Below, one piece after another: positions 1-5,742 of a DNA stretch of 5,742 bases (within the stretch, counting starts at the first letter, position 1; the number at the start of each line of letters is the position of its first letter). This DNA is from an uncultured Clostridia bacterium. GTDB taxonomy: Bacteria > Bacillota > Clostridia > Christensenellales > UBA1242. A program made the position numbers and the translations under genes. The notes beneath the pieces are model-generated. The model was not told the DNA's origin, did not search any database, and worked only from the letters and a program-made list of their open reading frames with translations. The stretch lies in NCBI GenBank assembly GCA_934749845.1, contig CAKVHQ010000035.1, forward strand, positions 1 through 5,742, read 5' to 3'.

Positions 1-94
1 TAAATCTCAAATTAGGAACATTGACGCCTTTTTGTTGTTTATCAGCATCATTAGGGATTATGTTTTGGTCGTTTTTTTTATTGTTAGTTTCCAT
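1..94 (-). CDS. hsdS: Type I restriction system specificity subunit HsdS, N-terminal fragment (cut by window edge)
   Basis: Only the first 31 codons are visible, reading leftwards off the window. The ATG at 94-92 follows the hsdM stop codon after one base, and an AAAGGAGG ribosome binding site lies 6 bases upstream at 108-101, so the start is well supported. The first ~23 residues are polar and rich in Asn, Lys, Asp and Gln. The fragment then reads VNVPNLRF at residues 24-31, which resembles the usual opening of HsdS proteins (VPxLRFxEF), just before the first target recognition domain. HsdS selects the DNA target of the methyltransferase and restriction complexes. The position directly after hsdM supports this call. 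The assignment rests on a short motif plus context: no recognition domain is in view, and length, intactness and specificity cannot be judged. Codons 6-8 contain a run of eight A. Confidence 0.75.
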   Translation of the reverse strand, partial: METNNKKNDQNIIPNDADKQQKGVNVPNLRF

Positions 95-95
95 A

Positions 96-1664
96 CTAAT
101 CCTCCTTTACAATGCCTAATTCTTTAAGATAAACCTCTATTTGTTTGTCAAGTTCAGCTCGTTCGCCCTCAAGTTTTTTAATGTCTGACATTACCGCTTG
201 AATATCAATTTCTTCTTCCTCTTCAAAAGTATCAACATATCTTGGTATGTTTAAGTTGAAGTCATTTTCTTCAAGTTCTTCAATGGTAGCAAGGTGAGCA
301 TATTTTTCAATTTCTGATTTGTTTGTATATGCATCAATAATTTTATCGATATCTTCGTTTCTTAATAAGTTTTGATTTTTGCCTTTTTCAAAATTCTTGC
401 TTGCATCAATGAAATATACATTTCTATCTTTTTTATCTTTTTTGAAAACGCAAATACAAGCTGGGATGCTAGTGCCATAGAAGAGGTTGGCAGGTAAGCC
501 AATAATTGTATCAAGGTAATTTCTTGTTTCCACAAGATATCTTCTAATAGTTGCTTCAGCACCACCTCTAAATAAAGGACCATGTGGGAGAACAACAGCC
601 ATTCTACCAGTTGCGCTTAAACTGTTTACCATGTGTTCAACAAAGGCATAATCAGCATAAGATTTTGGTGCAAGTTTTCCAACACCTGAGAATCTTTCAT
701 CTTTTTCCATTGTTGAGTTAGGATCCCAAGATGCGCTAAATGGGGGATTAGCAACAACTACATCCATTTTACCATATTCTCTTTGTTCATCGCTTGGTGC
801 TTTCAATGTATCGCCTTGATGAATTGAGAATTTGTTAAAGTTAACATTGTGGACAAGCATATTCATTCTTGCAAGGTTGCAAGTGGTTGTATTCAATTCT
901 TGACCATAAATGTGAATGTATTTACCATTTTTCTCTTTTAATCTATCTGCAACTTGGATAAGCAAAGAACCTGAACCACAAGCAGGGTCGCTGATATATT
1001 TAACATCAGTTAAGTCATTTGTTACAAGCATACTAAGAAGTTTAGAAACTTGTTGAGGAGTGTAGAATTCGCCAGCCTTTTTGCCTGCAGAGGCGGCGAA
1101 TTGTCCGATAAGATATTCGTAAGCATCTCCAAGTAAATCTATCTTGCTATCCATAAAATTGAAGTTAATTTCATCAATAGCAGTGATAAGTTTTGCGATC
1201 AACTCGCCTTTTTCTTTGTATGTTTTTCCAAGTTTATCTGATGTTAAGTTTACATCATTAAATAGACCAGATAATTGATCTTCTGATATTTGACCTTTTG
1301 TAGAATCTGAATAGTTTTTGAAAGCATTTGATAAATGTTCAAGTTCAAATTCGCCTGTCATAATCAATTTTACAAGATTTTTAAACAAATGCTTTGGCTC
1401 AATGAAATAACCTAAGCCCAAATTTAATATAGCAACCTCTCGGCATTGGCTTGCATTCTTGTTATACATATCTTCAAGTGAAATATGTAATCTTTGTTCA
1501 AATTCATTTTCTTCGTGTTCGCAAATATATCTGAAGAATATAAGACCAAGAATATAGTCCTTAAATTCGTTGGCATCCATATTTCCACGAAGTGAGTTAG
1601 CCATCTTCCAAAGTTTTGTGTGAAGTTCTTTCTTTTGTTGTTGTTCTAGTTCAATATTATTCAT
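96..1664 (-). CDS. hsdM: Type I restriction-modification system DNA methyltransferase subunit HsdM
   Basis: This is the catalytic modification subunit, an N6-adenine methyltransferase using S-adenosylmethionine. It should act as M2S1, or as R2M2S1 with HsdR. It has 522 residues, close to the ~520 of EcoR124I HsdM. Residues ~14-165 form the helical HsdM N-terminal domain (LWKMANSLRG, then FKDYILGLIFFRYI). The methylase core follows: EFYTP at 199-203, SAM-binding motif I DPACGSGSLL at 226-235, GQE at 254-256, catalytic motif IV NPPF at 306-309, GRMAVVLPHG at 353-362 and GTSIPAC at 397-403. The C-terminal region has NDFNLNIPRY at 468-476 and an acidic then charged helical tail (~480-515) of the kind that contacts HsdS. 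No key motif is missing. The ATG at 1664 has an AAGGAG site 8 bases upstream that overlaps the stop of the preceding half-length hsdS (12-base gap). The TAG stop is one base from the next hsdS start. Methylated sequence unknown. Confidence 0.97.
   Translation of the reverse strand: MNNIELEQQQKKELHTKLWKMANSLRGNMDANEFKDYILGLIFFRYICEHEENEFEQRLHISLEDMYNKNASQCREVAILNLGLGYFIEPKHLFKNLVKLIMTGEFELEHLSNAFKNYSDSTKGQISEDQLSGLFNDVNLTSDKLGKTYKEKGELIAKLITAIDEINFNFMDSKIDLLGDAYEYLIGQFAASAGKKAGEFYTPQQVSKLLSMLVTNDLTDVKYISDPACGSGSLLIQVADRLKEKNGKYIHIYGQELNTTTCNLARMNMLVHNVNFNKFSIHQGDTLKAPSDEQREYGKMDVVVANPPFSASWDPNSTMEKDERFSGVGKLAPKSYADYAFVEHMVNSLSATGRMAVVLPHGPLFRGGAEATIRRYLVETRNYLDTIIGLPANLFYGTSIPACICVFKKDKKDRNVYFIDASKNFEKGKNQNLLRNEDIDKIIDAYTNKSEIEKYAHLATIEELEENDFNLNIPRYVDTFEEEEEIDIQAVMSDIKKLEGERAELDKQIEVYLKELGIVKED
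101..108 (-). promoter_or_regulatory. Ribosome binding site of downstream hsdS, inside the hsdM coding region
   Basis: The minus strand reads AAAGGAGG, then six bases (ATTAGT), then ATG. The binding site is made from the last sense codons of hsdM (Val-Lys-Glu-Asp) and the hsdM TAG falls inside the spacer. Ribosomes finishing hsdM therefore stop almost on the hsdS start, which suggests translational coupling and linked amounts of M and S subunits (inference). Confidence 0.85.
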
Positions 1665-1672
1665 TTTAAATT

Positions 1673-1678
1673 CTCCTT
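1673..1678 (-). promoter_or_regulatory. Ribosome binding site of hsdM overlapping the stop of half-length hsdS
   Basis: AAGGAG on the minus strand lies 8 bases before the hsdM ATG. Its first two bases are also the last two bases of the TAA stop of the upstream specificity gene (1679-1677). This supports co-translation of the two genes and fixes the hsdM start. Confidence 0.85.
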
Positions 1679-2270
1679 ATAAATTGTTGATTTTGTTTAA
1701 TTGGTGATTTATCACCAACTTCTCTTTTTCCATAATTTGCTTGTCCAAACGTTCTCTTTTCCTATATAAGTCATATAATAATCCAACTTTTCGTTGTATG
1801 TTTATATTTGGCAAATCGAGCTCTAATTCTTTTAATGTATTTATAGGTAATATAGAAACATTTGCACTGCCTTGAACTTTTTGTTCTAGGCTTTTTTGAA
1901 ATTGTAAATTTTCATTAAAAAGCCAACAAAAATAATATGGATCAAGTTTATTTGCATCAACTCTTACTAACGCAAAATTTGATAATAAAAGTTTATTAGA
2001 ACGTTCTTCTTCAATTACCATTGCTTTTCTTGAACTTAAACCAACAACGATATCTTTTTGTTTAGTGAAAATGCAAGAATGTAACTTAGATGCTGAAACC
2101 TTTGATCTGGTATAGTTATCAAAATTATCTAAAATCCCAACATAATAACTTAGCTCCTGCATGCTAATTGAGTCAGTTTCAACTTCGTCAAGTTGATTGT
2201 CTGGCTTAATACGGGTTAAGATGTTACCTTGATAGATTTCTGCAATTTTATTTAACTTTACTTTGTTCAT
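1677..2270 (-). CDS. Half-length HsdS-like specificity subunit with a single target recognition domain
   Basis: The protein has 197 residues, about half a classical HsdS (EcoR124I HsdS is ~400 residues with two target recognition domains). Residues 5-15 (KLNKIAEIYQG) are a typical entry into a recognition domain. DIVVGLSSRKAMVI at 73-86 and SNFALVRVD at 97-105 fit its core strands. LPINTLKELELDLP followed by NINIQRKV (141-161) is the conserved HsdS block leading into the spacer helix, and ~160-190 is a charged helix (YRKRERLDKQIMEKEK) that would pack against its counterpart. It looks complete, not broken: own promoter, AGGAG site 8 bases before the ATG, no internal stop, and a normal end just before hsdM. 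Truncated Type IC S subunits can dimerise and replace a full S, recognising symmetric split sites. By analogy this protein could do so, pair with the second HsdS, or modulate the complex. Its role here is inferred; HsdS-family membership is well supported. Confidence 0.88.
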   Translation of the reverse strand: MNKVKLNKIAEIYQGNILTRIKPDNQLDEVETDSISMQELSYYVGILDNFDNYTRSKVSASKLHSCIFTKQKDIVVGLSSRKAMVIEEERSNKLLLSNFALVRVDANKLDPYYFCWLFNENLQFQKSLEQKVQGSANVSILPINTLKELELDLPNINIQRKVGLLYDLYRKRERLDKQIMEKEKLVINHQLNKINNL

Positions 2271-2278
2271 TTTTATTG

Positions 2279-2284
2279 CTCCTT
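2279..2284 (-). promoter_or_regulatory. Ribosome binding site of half-length hsdS
   Basis: AAGGAG on the minus strand, 8 bases before the ATG at 2270-2268, within an A-rich leader of about 26 bases from the predicted transcript start. It supports the chosen start and argues that the short gene is deliberately translated. Confidence 0.8.
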
Positions 2285-2302
2285 TTTGAAATTTACATAA
2301 AT

Positions 2303-2331
2303 ATCATAATGCAACATTTTTAATTTGTCAA
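2303..2331 (-). promoter_or_regulatory. Strong sigma-70-type promoter for the half-hsdS - hsdM - hsdS unit
   Basis: The minus strand carries a perfect -35 box TTGACA (2331-2326), a 17-base spacer and the -10 box TATGAT (2308-2303), one mismatch from TATAAT. Transcription should start near 2296, about 26 bases before the half-length hsdS start. Its place between hsdR and the specificity/methylase genes means the modification genes can be expressed independently of hsdR. Promoter quality is read by eye from the boxes; activity is not shown. Confidence 0.85.
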
Positions 2332-2341
2332 CAGTTTTTAT

Positions 2342-2359
2342 GAAATTTAGTTAAATTTC
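2342..2359. repeat. Perfect 8-bp inverted repeat between hsdR stop and the modification promoter
   Basis: GAAATTTA and TAAATTTC flank a two-base centre (GT on the plus strand). The repeat starts two bases after the hsdR stop codon and ends 10 bases before the -35 box. A two-base loop, nearly all A:T pairs and no following T-tract on the minus strand make it a poor intrinsic terminator. A protein-binding dyad is a possible reading, but AT-rich DNA produces such symmetry by chance. Some read-through from hsdR into the downstream genes is likely. Confidence 0.45.
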
Positions 2360-2361
2360 TT

Positions 2362-5163
2362 TTAGTAGACAGTTATTTCATCAAATTTATCAAAGTAACC
2401 TTTAATATCTGATGGCAACTTGGTTAATATGTTTAATCTAGCATCAATATCAATATTTTTATCTAATAAATCAGTAACATCTTTATTTAGTTCTACATCA
2501 TCTTGGAAGAATGAGTAATCTTCAGTAATATGTTTTAATTTATCCATATCAACATTATACTTTTTACTTATTTTAGTCAATTCTTTATTTTTTTCAGTAT
2601 TAATAAAATCTTCATAAGCAGAAACAGGATCTGCATTTGCGTAAAGGCCATCAATGTTGTCGTCCATAAATGAGTTAACAAATCTTTCAACTAATTCTCG
2701 TTTTGATTTATCATTAATCTCAAGAACAAGTCTGCTGATTGCAGTTCTAACTTTGCGTTTTCCTTTATCTTCATGTTCTTGTCTATATTTCAAAAGCAAT
2801 TCAACTAAATAGTCAAAGTTAACTTTCGTTCGTCCAAGCAATGATATTTCAAAATCAATGTCGTTTAAGATTGATTCTTTGGTAACATTTGGTTTAATTT
2901 CATTGTAAATGTCTTTATATAATCCTTGCAATTCATAATAAGTTTTCATATCCATATCTGTCTTGTTGATATCAAAATCAATGTAGTTATTTACTTTGTT
3001 ATAAATTCTCATCAAATCTCTAAATGCATTTACATAAGTTATTTTTTCACTTTCAGATTTTGAAGTTGCAAGTTTTCTAACTGTTTTACAAAAATTGAAT
3101 GCTTCGTTTAATTTTTCAACAAGTTTTTCTAATGGTTCAAGTGTAACATCGTTATAAACATCTTGATCATTGTTGAAGTGAGCCAATGCTTCATCCATTG
3201 TTTTTCTTGATGTTTGATAGCAGACAATATTTCCACATGATTTAGGTTCATCATAGGTTCTTATTGTTCTTGAAATTGCTTGAATTAATCCGTGCATTTG
3301 CATTGATTTATCAAGATACAAAGTATTACAACGCTTGAAGTCCATACCTGTTAAGCATTTATCTACAACAAGCAAAATGTCTAATTGTTTATTTCTGAAA
3401 TTCTTAATAACATCTTGTTCATATTGAGCATAGGTGGTTAGAGAGAACTTTGAGTTGTTTTCAGGTCTGCTATTATACTCATCAATTATTTTTGCTAATT
3501 GATCTTTTGCAACACTTGTAACATCTCCCTCTTTACAATCTTCATTTGCCTCATAAGAGTAGATAGCACTAATTTTTATATTTAATTGATTTTTTACAAG
3601 TATATTGTAATATTCATTTAATAAGTGAATAGAAGAGCAGGCAAGAATTGCATTGTATCTTCTTCCACAAGTTTTTTGGTCAAAATGTTCAAGGATATCT
3701 TCAGCAACTTTCTTACATCTTTCAGGACTATTCAAAGCTTCTTCATAATTTACGCTTTGAACTGTTTTGTCTAGGAAAACCGATTCATCTTTTACTTTTA
3801 CGGTTTTTACATAATCAATACAAAGTGGCAAAACATTGTGATCGCCAATTGCTTCTTTAAGTGTGTATGTATGAACTGGTTTACCAAAATAAATTGAAGT
3901 CAATTTTGCATTTTGAGTTTTTTCATCTTCCTCAGTAAAGATAGGAGTTCCTGTAAAACCAAAATATAAGGCATTTTTAAAGTAGTTTTGTATCAACTTT
4001 CTCATTTCGCCAGCTTGTGTTCTATGGCACTCATCAAACATAAATATCATTTTAGCATTTTTATATTTTGCAAGGCTATCTATGTTTTTACCCTTTAAAG
4101 CATTAGCCATTTTATTGATTGTTGAAATAATAAGTTTTTGATCACTTTGTATTTTTTTGATCAATGAGTCTGTTTTATTTACATTTACAAACTCATCCGT
4201 TGTGGTGGACATATATGAGTTAAAATCGTCAATTGTTTTGTCATCCAAGTCCTTTCTATCAACCAAAAAGAATACTTTATCAACAGTTGGGTTTAAACTC
4301 ATATCATACGCAAATTTAAACGATGTTAATGTTTTACCTGAACCTGTTGAGTGGAAGCAGTAACCATTAGCATTTTGTTTTAAACATCTTTCTTTTAATG
4401 CTTCAAAAGCATAAATTTGATATGGTCGCATTACATAAAGTTTTCTTTCTCTTGCACTATCAATCATATAGTTAAATACAAGTCTGAAAAGGAATGGGCA
4501 GAAGAGGAAGTTTTCTTCAAAATCGTATAATGTGTTTATTGGTTCATTTTCTTTGTTTGACCAAACAAAACAATTGCTCTTTAATATTTGGTCATTATTA
4601 GCAAAATATCTTGTATTTTGTTCATTAGAGATTACAAAAATTTGAATAAAGTTAAATATTCCTCTATAATTGCCATCTCTTTTATATCTCAAAACTTGAT
4701 TAAAAGCCTGATTGATTTCAACTCCGGGCTTTTTCAATTCTACTTGAACAAAAGGCAAACCGTTAATAAGAAGAGATACATCAAATCTACCAGCATAACT
4801 ACCTGTGGTTTTTATTTGGTGAGTAACTTCAAAACTGTTTTTCTCAATGTCTTTTAAATCAACAAGTTTTAAATATACTGGGAAGCCATTTCTTTTAATA
4901 ATATCAATTTTCCCAGTTCTAAGTATTTGAGAGGCTTCAAAAATAGTCTTATTTTCAAGATAAATAATAATTTCTTTGAATTCAGCATCTGTCAAAGGTT
5001 TTGAATTAAGGATATCTTTATTCAAAAGGTTTAATTTTTCACGGAAGTTAACAAGTAATTCTTCATAAGACGAAAGATTATTATATTTGTACCAATTTGT
5101 TGTTATTACTTTAATAAACTTATTCTCAACATCATATTCTGTTGTATATAATTCATTATGCAT
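2362..5163 (-). CDS. hsdR: Type I restriction enzyme R subunit HsdR (DNA translocase and endonuclease)
   Basis: This subunit binds the M2S complex at unmethylated sites, pumps DNA using ATP and cuts it at a distance. It has 933 residues, somewhat shorter than EcoR124I HsdR (1038). The N-terminal PD-(D/E)XK nuclease is intact: D128 in RFDVSLLINGLPFVQ, E142 and K144 in VELKK, and Q156/Y160 in the QxxxY motif (QVLRY). The SF2 translocase follows: Walker A HSTGSGKT at 271-278, DECH at 377-380, FTGTP at 403-407, motif V-like VVDKCLTGMDF at 599-609 and motif VI QAISRTIRT at 628-636 with Q628, R632 and R635. Residues ~675-933 are a charged helical C-terminal region that would dock on the methylase. 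The wording around the nuclease and Walker motifs resembles the Type IC/EcoR124I group. The ATG at 5163 has GAGGAG 6 bases upstream. It is preceded by its own promoter and a terminator of the previous gene. No truncation or frameshift is seen. Confidence 0.97.
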   Translation of the reverse strand: MHNELYTTEYDVENKFIKVITTNWYKYNNLSSYEELLVNFREKLNLLNKDILNSKPLTDAEFKEIIIYLENKTIFEASQILRTGKIDIIKRNGFPVYLKLVDLKDIEKNSFEVTHQIKTTGSYAGRFDVSLLINGLPFVQVELKKPGVEINQAFNQVLRYKRDGNYRGIFNFIQIFVISNEQNTRYFANNDQILKSNCFVWSNKENEPINTLYDFEENFLFCPFLFRLVFNYMIDSARERKLYVMRPYQIYAFEALKERCLKQNANGYCFHSTGSGKTLTSFKFAYDMSLNPTVDKVFFLVDRKDLDDKTIDDFNSYMSTTTDEFVNVNKTDSLIKKIQSDQKLIISTINKMANALKGKNIDSLAKYKNAKMIFMFDECHRTQAGEMRKLIQNYFKNALYFGFTGTPIFTEEDEKTQNAKLTSIYFGKPVHTYTLKEAIGDHNVLPLCIDYVKTVKVKDESVFLDKTVQSVNYEEALNSPERCKKVAEDILEHFDQKTCGRRYNAILACSSIHLLNEYYNILVKNQLNIKISAIYSYEANEDCKEGDVTSVAKDQLAKIIDEYNSRPENNSKFSLTTYAQYEQDVIKNFRNKQLDILLVVDKCLTGMDFKRCNTLYLDKSMQMHGLIQAISRTIRTYDEPKSCGNIVCYQTSRKTMDEALAHFNNDQDVYNDVTLEPLEKLVEKLNEAFNFCKTVRKLATSKSESEKITYVNAFRDLMRIYNKVNNYIDFDINKTDMDMKTYYELQGLYKDIYNEIKPNVTKESILNDIDFEISLLGRTKVNFDYLVELLLKYRQEHEDKGKRKVRTAISRLVLEINDKSKRELVERFVNSFMDDNIDGLYANADPVSAYEDFINTEKNKELTKISKKYNVDMDKLKHITEDYSFFQDDVELNKDVTDLLDKNIDIDARLNILTKLPSDIKGYFDKFDEITVY

Positions 5164-5169
5164 ATTGAA

Positions 5170-5175
5170 CTCCTC
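5170..5175 (-). promoter_or_regulatory. Ribosome binding site of hsdR
   Basis: GAGGAG on the minus strand, six bases before the ATG at 5163-5161. It supports that ATG as the hsdR start. No competing start with a better site lies nearby. Confidence 0.8.
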
Positions 5176-5217
5176 TATAATCCCTTATTATTTAAATTAA
5201 GGATACAATCTAAATTG

Positions 5218-5247
5218 ATTATAACATATAAAATCTGTTTTTGTATA
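5218..5247 (-). promoter_or_regulatory. Extended -10 promoter for hsdR
   Basis: The minus strand has a perfect -10 box TATAAT (5223-5218) preceded by TGT, giving the extended -10 motif TGnTATAAT. The best -35 candidate is TATACA (5247-5242, four of six matches, 18-base spacer), so the promoter probably relies on the extended -10. Transcription should start near 5211, leaving a leader of about 48 bases. The promoter lies just downstream of the terminator of the preceding gene, so hsdR begins its own unit. Confidence 0.7.
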
Positions 5248-5290
5248 AAAAATAAAAGAAAAACTAGCAAAATTGATTTTGCTAGTTTTT
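5245..5290 (-). terminator. Intrinsic terminator of the DUF5655-domain gene
   Basis: A perfect 14-bp stem (arm AAAAACTAGCAAAA at 5259-5272 and its complement at 5277-5290) encloses a four-base loop. On the minus strand it is followed by CTTTTATTTTTT, a broken T-tract. It begins five bases after the TAA stop of the upstream gene. The stem is mostly A:T with a CTAGC core, so efficiency may be moderate. It separates the upstream gene from hsdR. Confidence 0.88.
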
Positions 5291-5295
5291 AAAGT

Positions 5296-5742
5296 TTAGT
5301 TTTTGTTTTCATAAGATTGTTTAATTAATGACAAAACATAGTCAATTTCTTGCTCATTAGAAATTGTTAAATCATAATCACCGTTACCCCAATGTCCAAT
5401 ATTAGAAACATCTCTTGTAAATTCTTTTGGATCATTTAATGAACCTTTTGGCATATTAATCCATATCCAAATCTTAGATTTCATCAATCTTACATCAAAT
5501 ATGTTTTTGCCGTTATGTTTAAATGCTATATACAACTTATGAGGGTTAATTGTTAGTTCGAAATTATTGCATGCAGCATTTTTTAAAGAATTGTATAATG
5601 CTACAATATCTTTTGGAACTTTTGCTAAATGATAATCCTCATTATAATCAATATCTTCATTATTGATTTCTTTTGCAATGTTTTCTTCTTTTTTATCCTT
5701 TTTTGTTGGTTCAACCAAATGTAAATTATCGCTTAGGCCATT
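5296..5742 (-). CDS. Protein with C-terminal DUF5655 domain, C-terminal part only (5' end off window)
   Basis: The frame is open to the window edge, giving 148 residues up to the TAA at 5298-5296. A TTG at 5718 could in principle start translation, but the reading continues upstream without a stop and no ribosome binding site is seen there, so this is read as the end of a longer protein. Residues ~10-36 are a Lys/Glu/Asn-rich linker. Residues ~38-145 match the DUF5655 pattern: HKLYIAFKHNGKNIFDV at 68-84, KIWIWINMPKGSLNDP at 90-105, the signature DVSNIGHWGNGDY at 111-123 and a closing helix YVLSLIKQSY. From memory, full-length members (~300 residues, sometimes labelled predicted transport protein) carry an N-terminal PD-(D/E)XK-like domain; that part would lie outside this window. 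The family has no settled function known to me. It is adjacent to the restriction locus but has its own terminator, so co-function is only a possibility. Confidence 0.8.
   Translation of the reverse strand, partial: NGLSDNLHLVEPTKKDKKEENIAKEINNEDIDYNEDYHLAKVPKDIVALYNSLKNAACNNFELTINPHKLYIAFKHNGKNIFDVRLMKSKIWIWINMPKGSLNDPKEFTRDVSNIGHWGNGDYDLTISNEQEIDYVLSLIKQSYENKN

Noticed and set aside
362..595. 77-codon open frame on the minus strand inside hsdM
   Set aside because: It overlaps the motif-rich C-terminal half of hsdM in another frame, has no ribosome binding site and no recognisable domain; a shadow of the real gene.
1677..2270. Half-length hsdS as a decayed fragment of a full hsdS
   Set aside because: It has its own promoter, binding site, start, complete recognition domain with spacer helix and a stop that forms part of the hsdM binding site. 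There is no leftover second domain between it and hsdM.
1..2270. Shuffling (inverting) hsdS cassette as in phase-variable Type I loci
   Set aside because: Both specificity genes face the same way with hsdM between them, no recombinase gene is visible, and the visible 31 residues of the second hsdS share no obvious stretch with the first. The rest is outside the window, so this is not excluded, only unsupported.
2342..2359. Intrinsic terminator of hsdR
   Set aside because: The dyad has a two-base loop, one G:C pair per arm and no T-tract on the minus strand, so it should not terminate efficiently.
3648..4857. Three plus-strand open frames of 68-89 codons opposite hsdR
   Set aside because: They lie antisense to conserved hsdR, have compositions typical of reverse-strand AT-rich reading, and lack binding sites or known domains.
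5182..5203. Partial dyad CCTTA...TAAGG in the hsdR leader
   Set aside because: Only five paired bases across a ten-base A/T centre; too weak to call an operator or an RNA switch.
5296..5718. A complete 140-residue protein starting at the TTG at 5718
   Set aside because: The frame stays open to the window edge with plausible protein sequence, no binding site precedes the TTG, and the DUF5655 domain is usually C-terminal in a longer protein.
1..5742. CRISPR array, tRNA or rRNA gene, insertion sequence, or alternative genetic code
   Set aside because: No regularly spaced repeats, no cloverleaf or rRNA-like sequence, no transposase or terminal repeats were seen, and Trp is encoded by TGG with full-length proteins under the standard bacterial code.

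Overview
The window comes from an AT-rich bacterial chromosome or large mobile region. By eye it is about 30% GC, with A/T-rich third codon positions and strong AAGGAG-type ribosome binding sites. Tryptophan is encoded by TGG and the standard bacterial code gives full-length proteins. This points to a low-GC Bacillota-like host, but the sequence alone does not fix the genus. Every real gene lies on the minus strand, so transcription runs from position 5742 towards position 1.

Layout in the direction of transcription: (1) 5742-5296, the C-terminal 148 residues of a protein ending in a DUF5655-type domain, closed by a 14-bp-stem intrinsic terminator at 5290-5259. (2) A 132-base spacer with an extended -10 promoter, then hsdR (5163-2362), a complete Type I restriction translocase/nuclease of 933 residues resembling the Type IC (EcoR124I) group. 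(3) A 91-base spacer with a perfect 8-bp inverted repeat and a near-consensus promoter (TTGACA, 17 bases, TATGAT). (4) A half-length specificity gene (2270-1677; one target recognition domain, 197 residues), hsdM (1664-96; 522 residues, all key methylase motifs), and the start of a second specificity gene (94 to beyond position 1). No gene-free stretch exceeds 132 bases.

The locus is a Type I restriction-modification system with the order hsdR - half-hsdS - hsdM - hsdS. HsdM with an S subunit should form the methyltransferase, and adding HsdR makes the restriction complex. The S-M-S unit has its own strong promoter and is tightly translationally coupled: the hsdM ribosome binding site overlaps the stop of half-hsdS, and the hsdS binding site lies inside the last codons of hsdM. 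hsdR has a separate and apparently weaker promoter, an arrangement that could favour methylation over cutting.

The feature most worth following up is the small single-domain HsdS ahead of hsdM, in addition to what looks like a normal hsdS after it. It is intact, is the first gene of its own transcription unit, and could be an alternative specificity subunit working as a dimer, a partner of the second HsdS, or a modulator of the complex. Nothing in the window proves a wholly new system.
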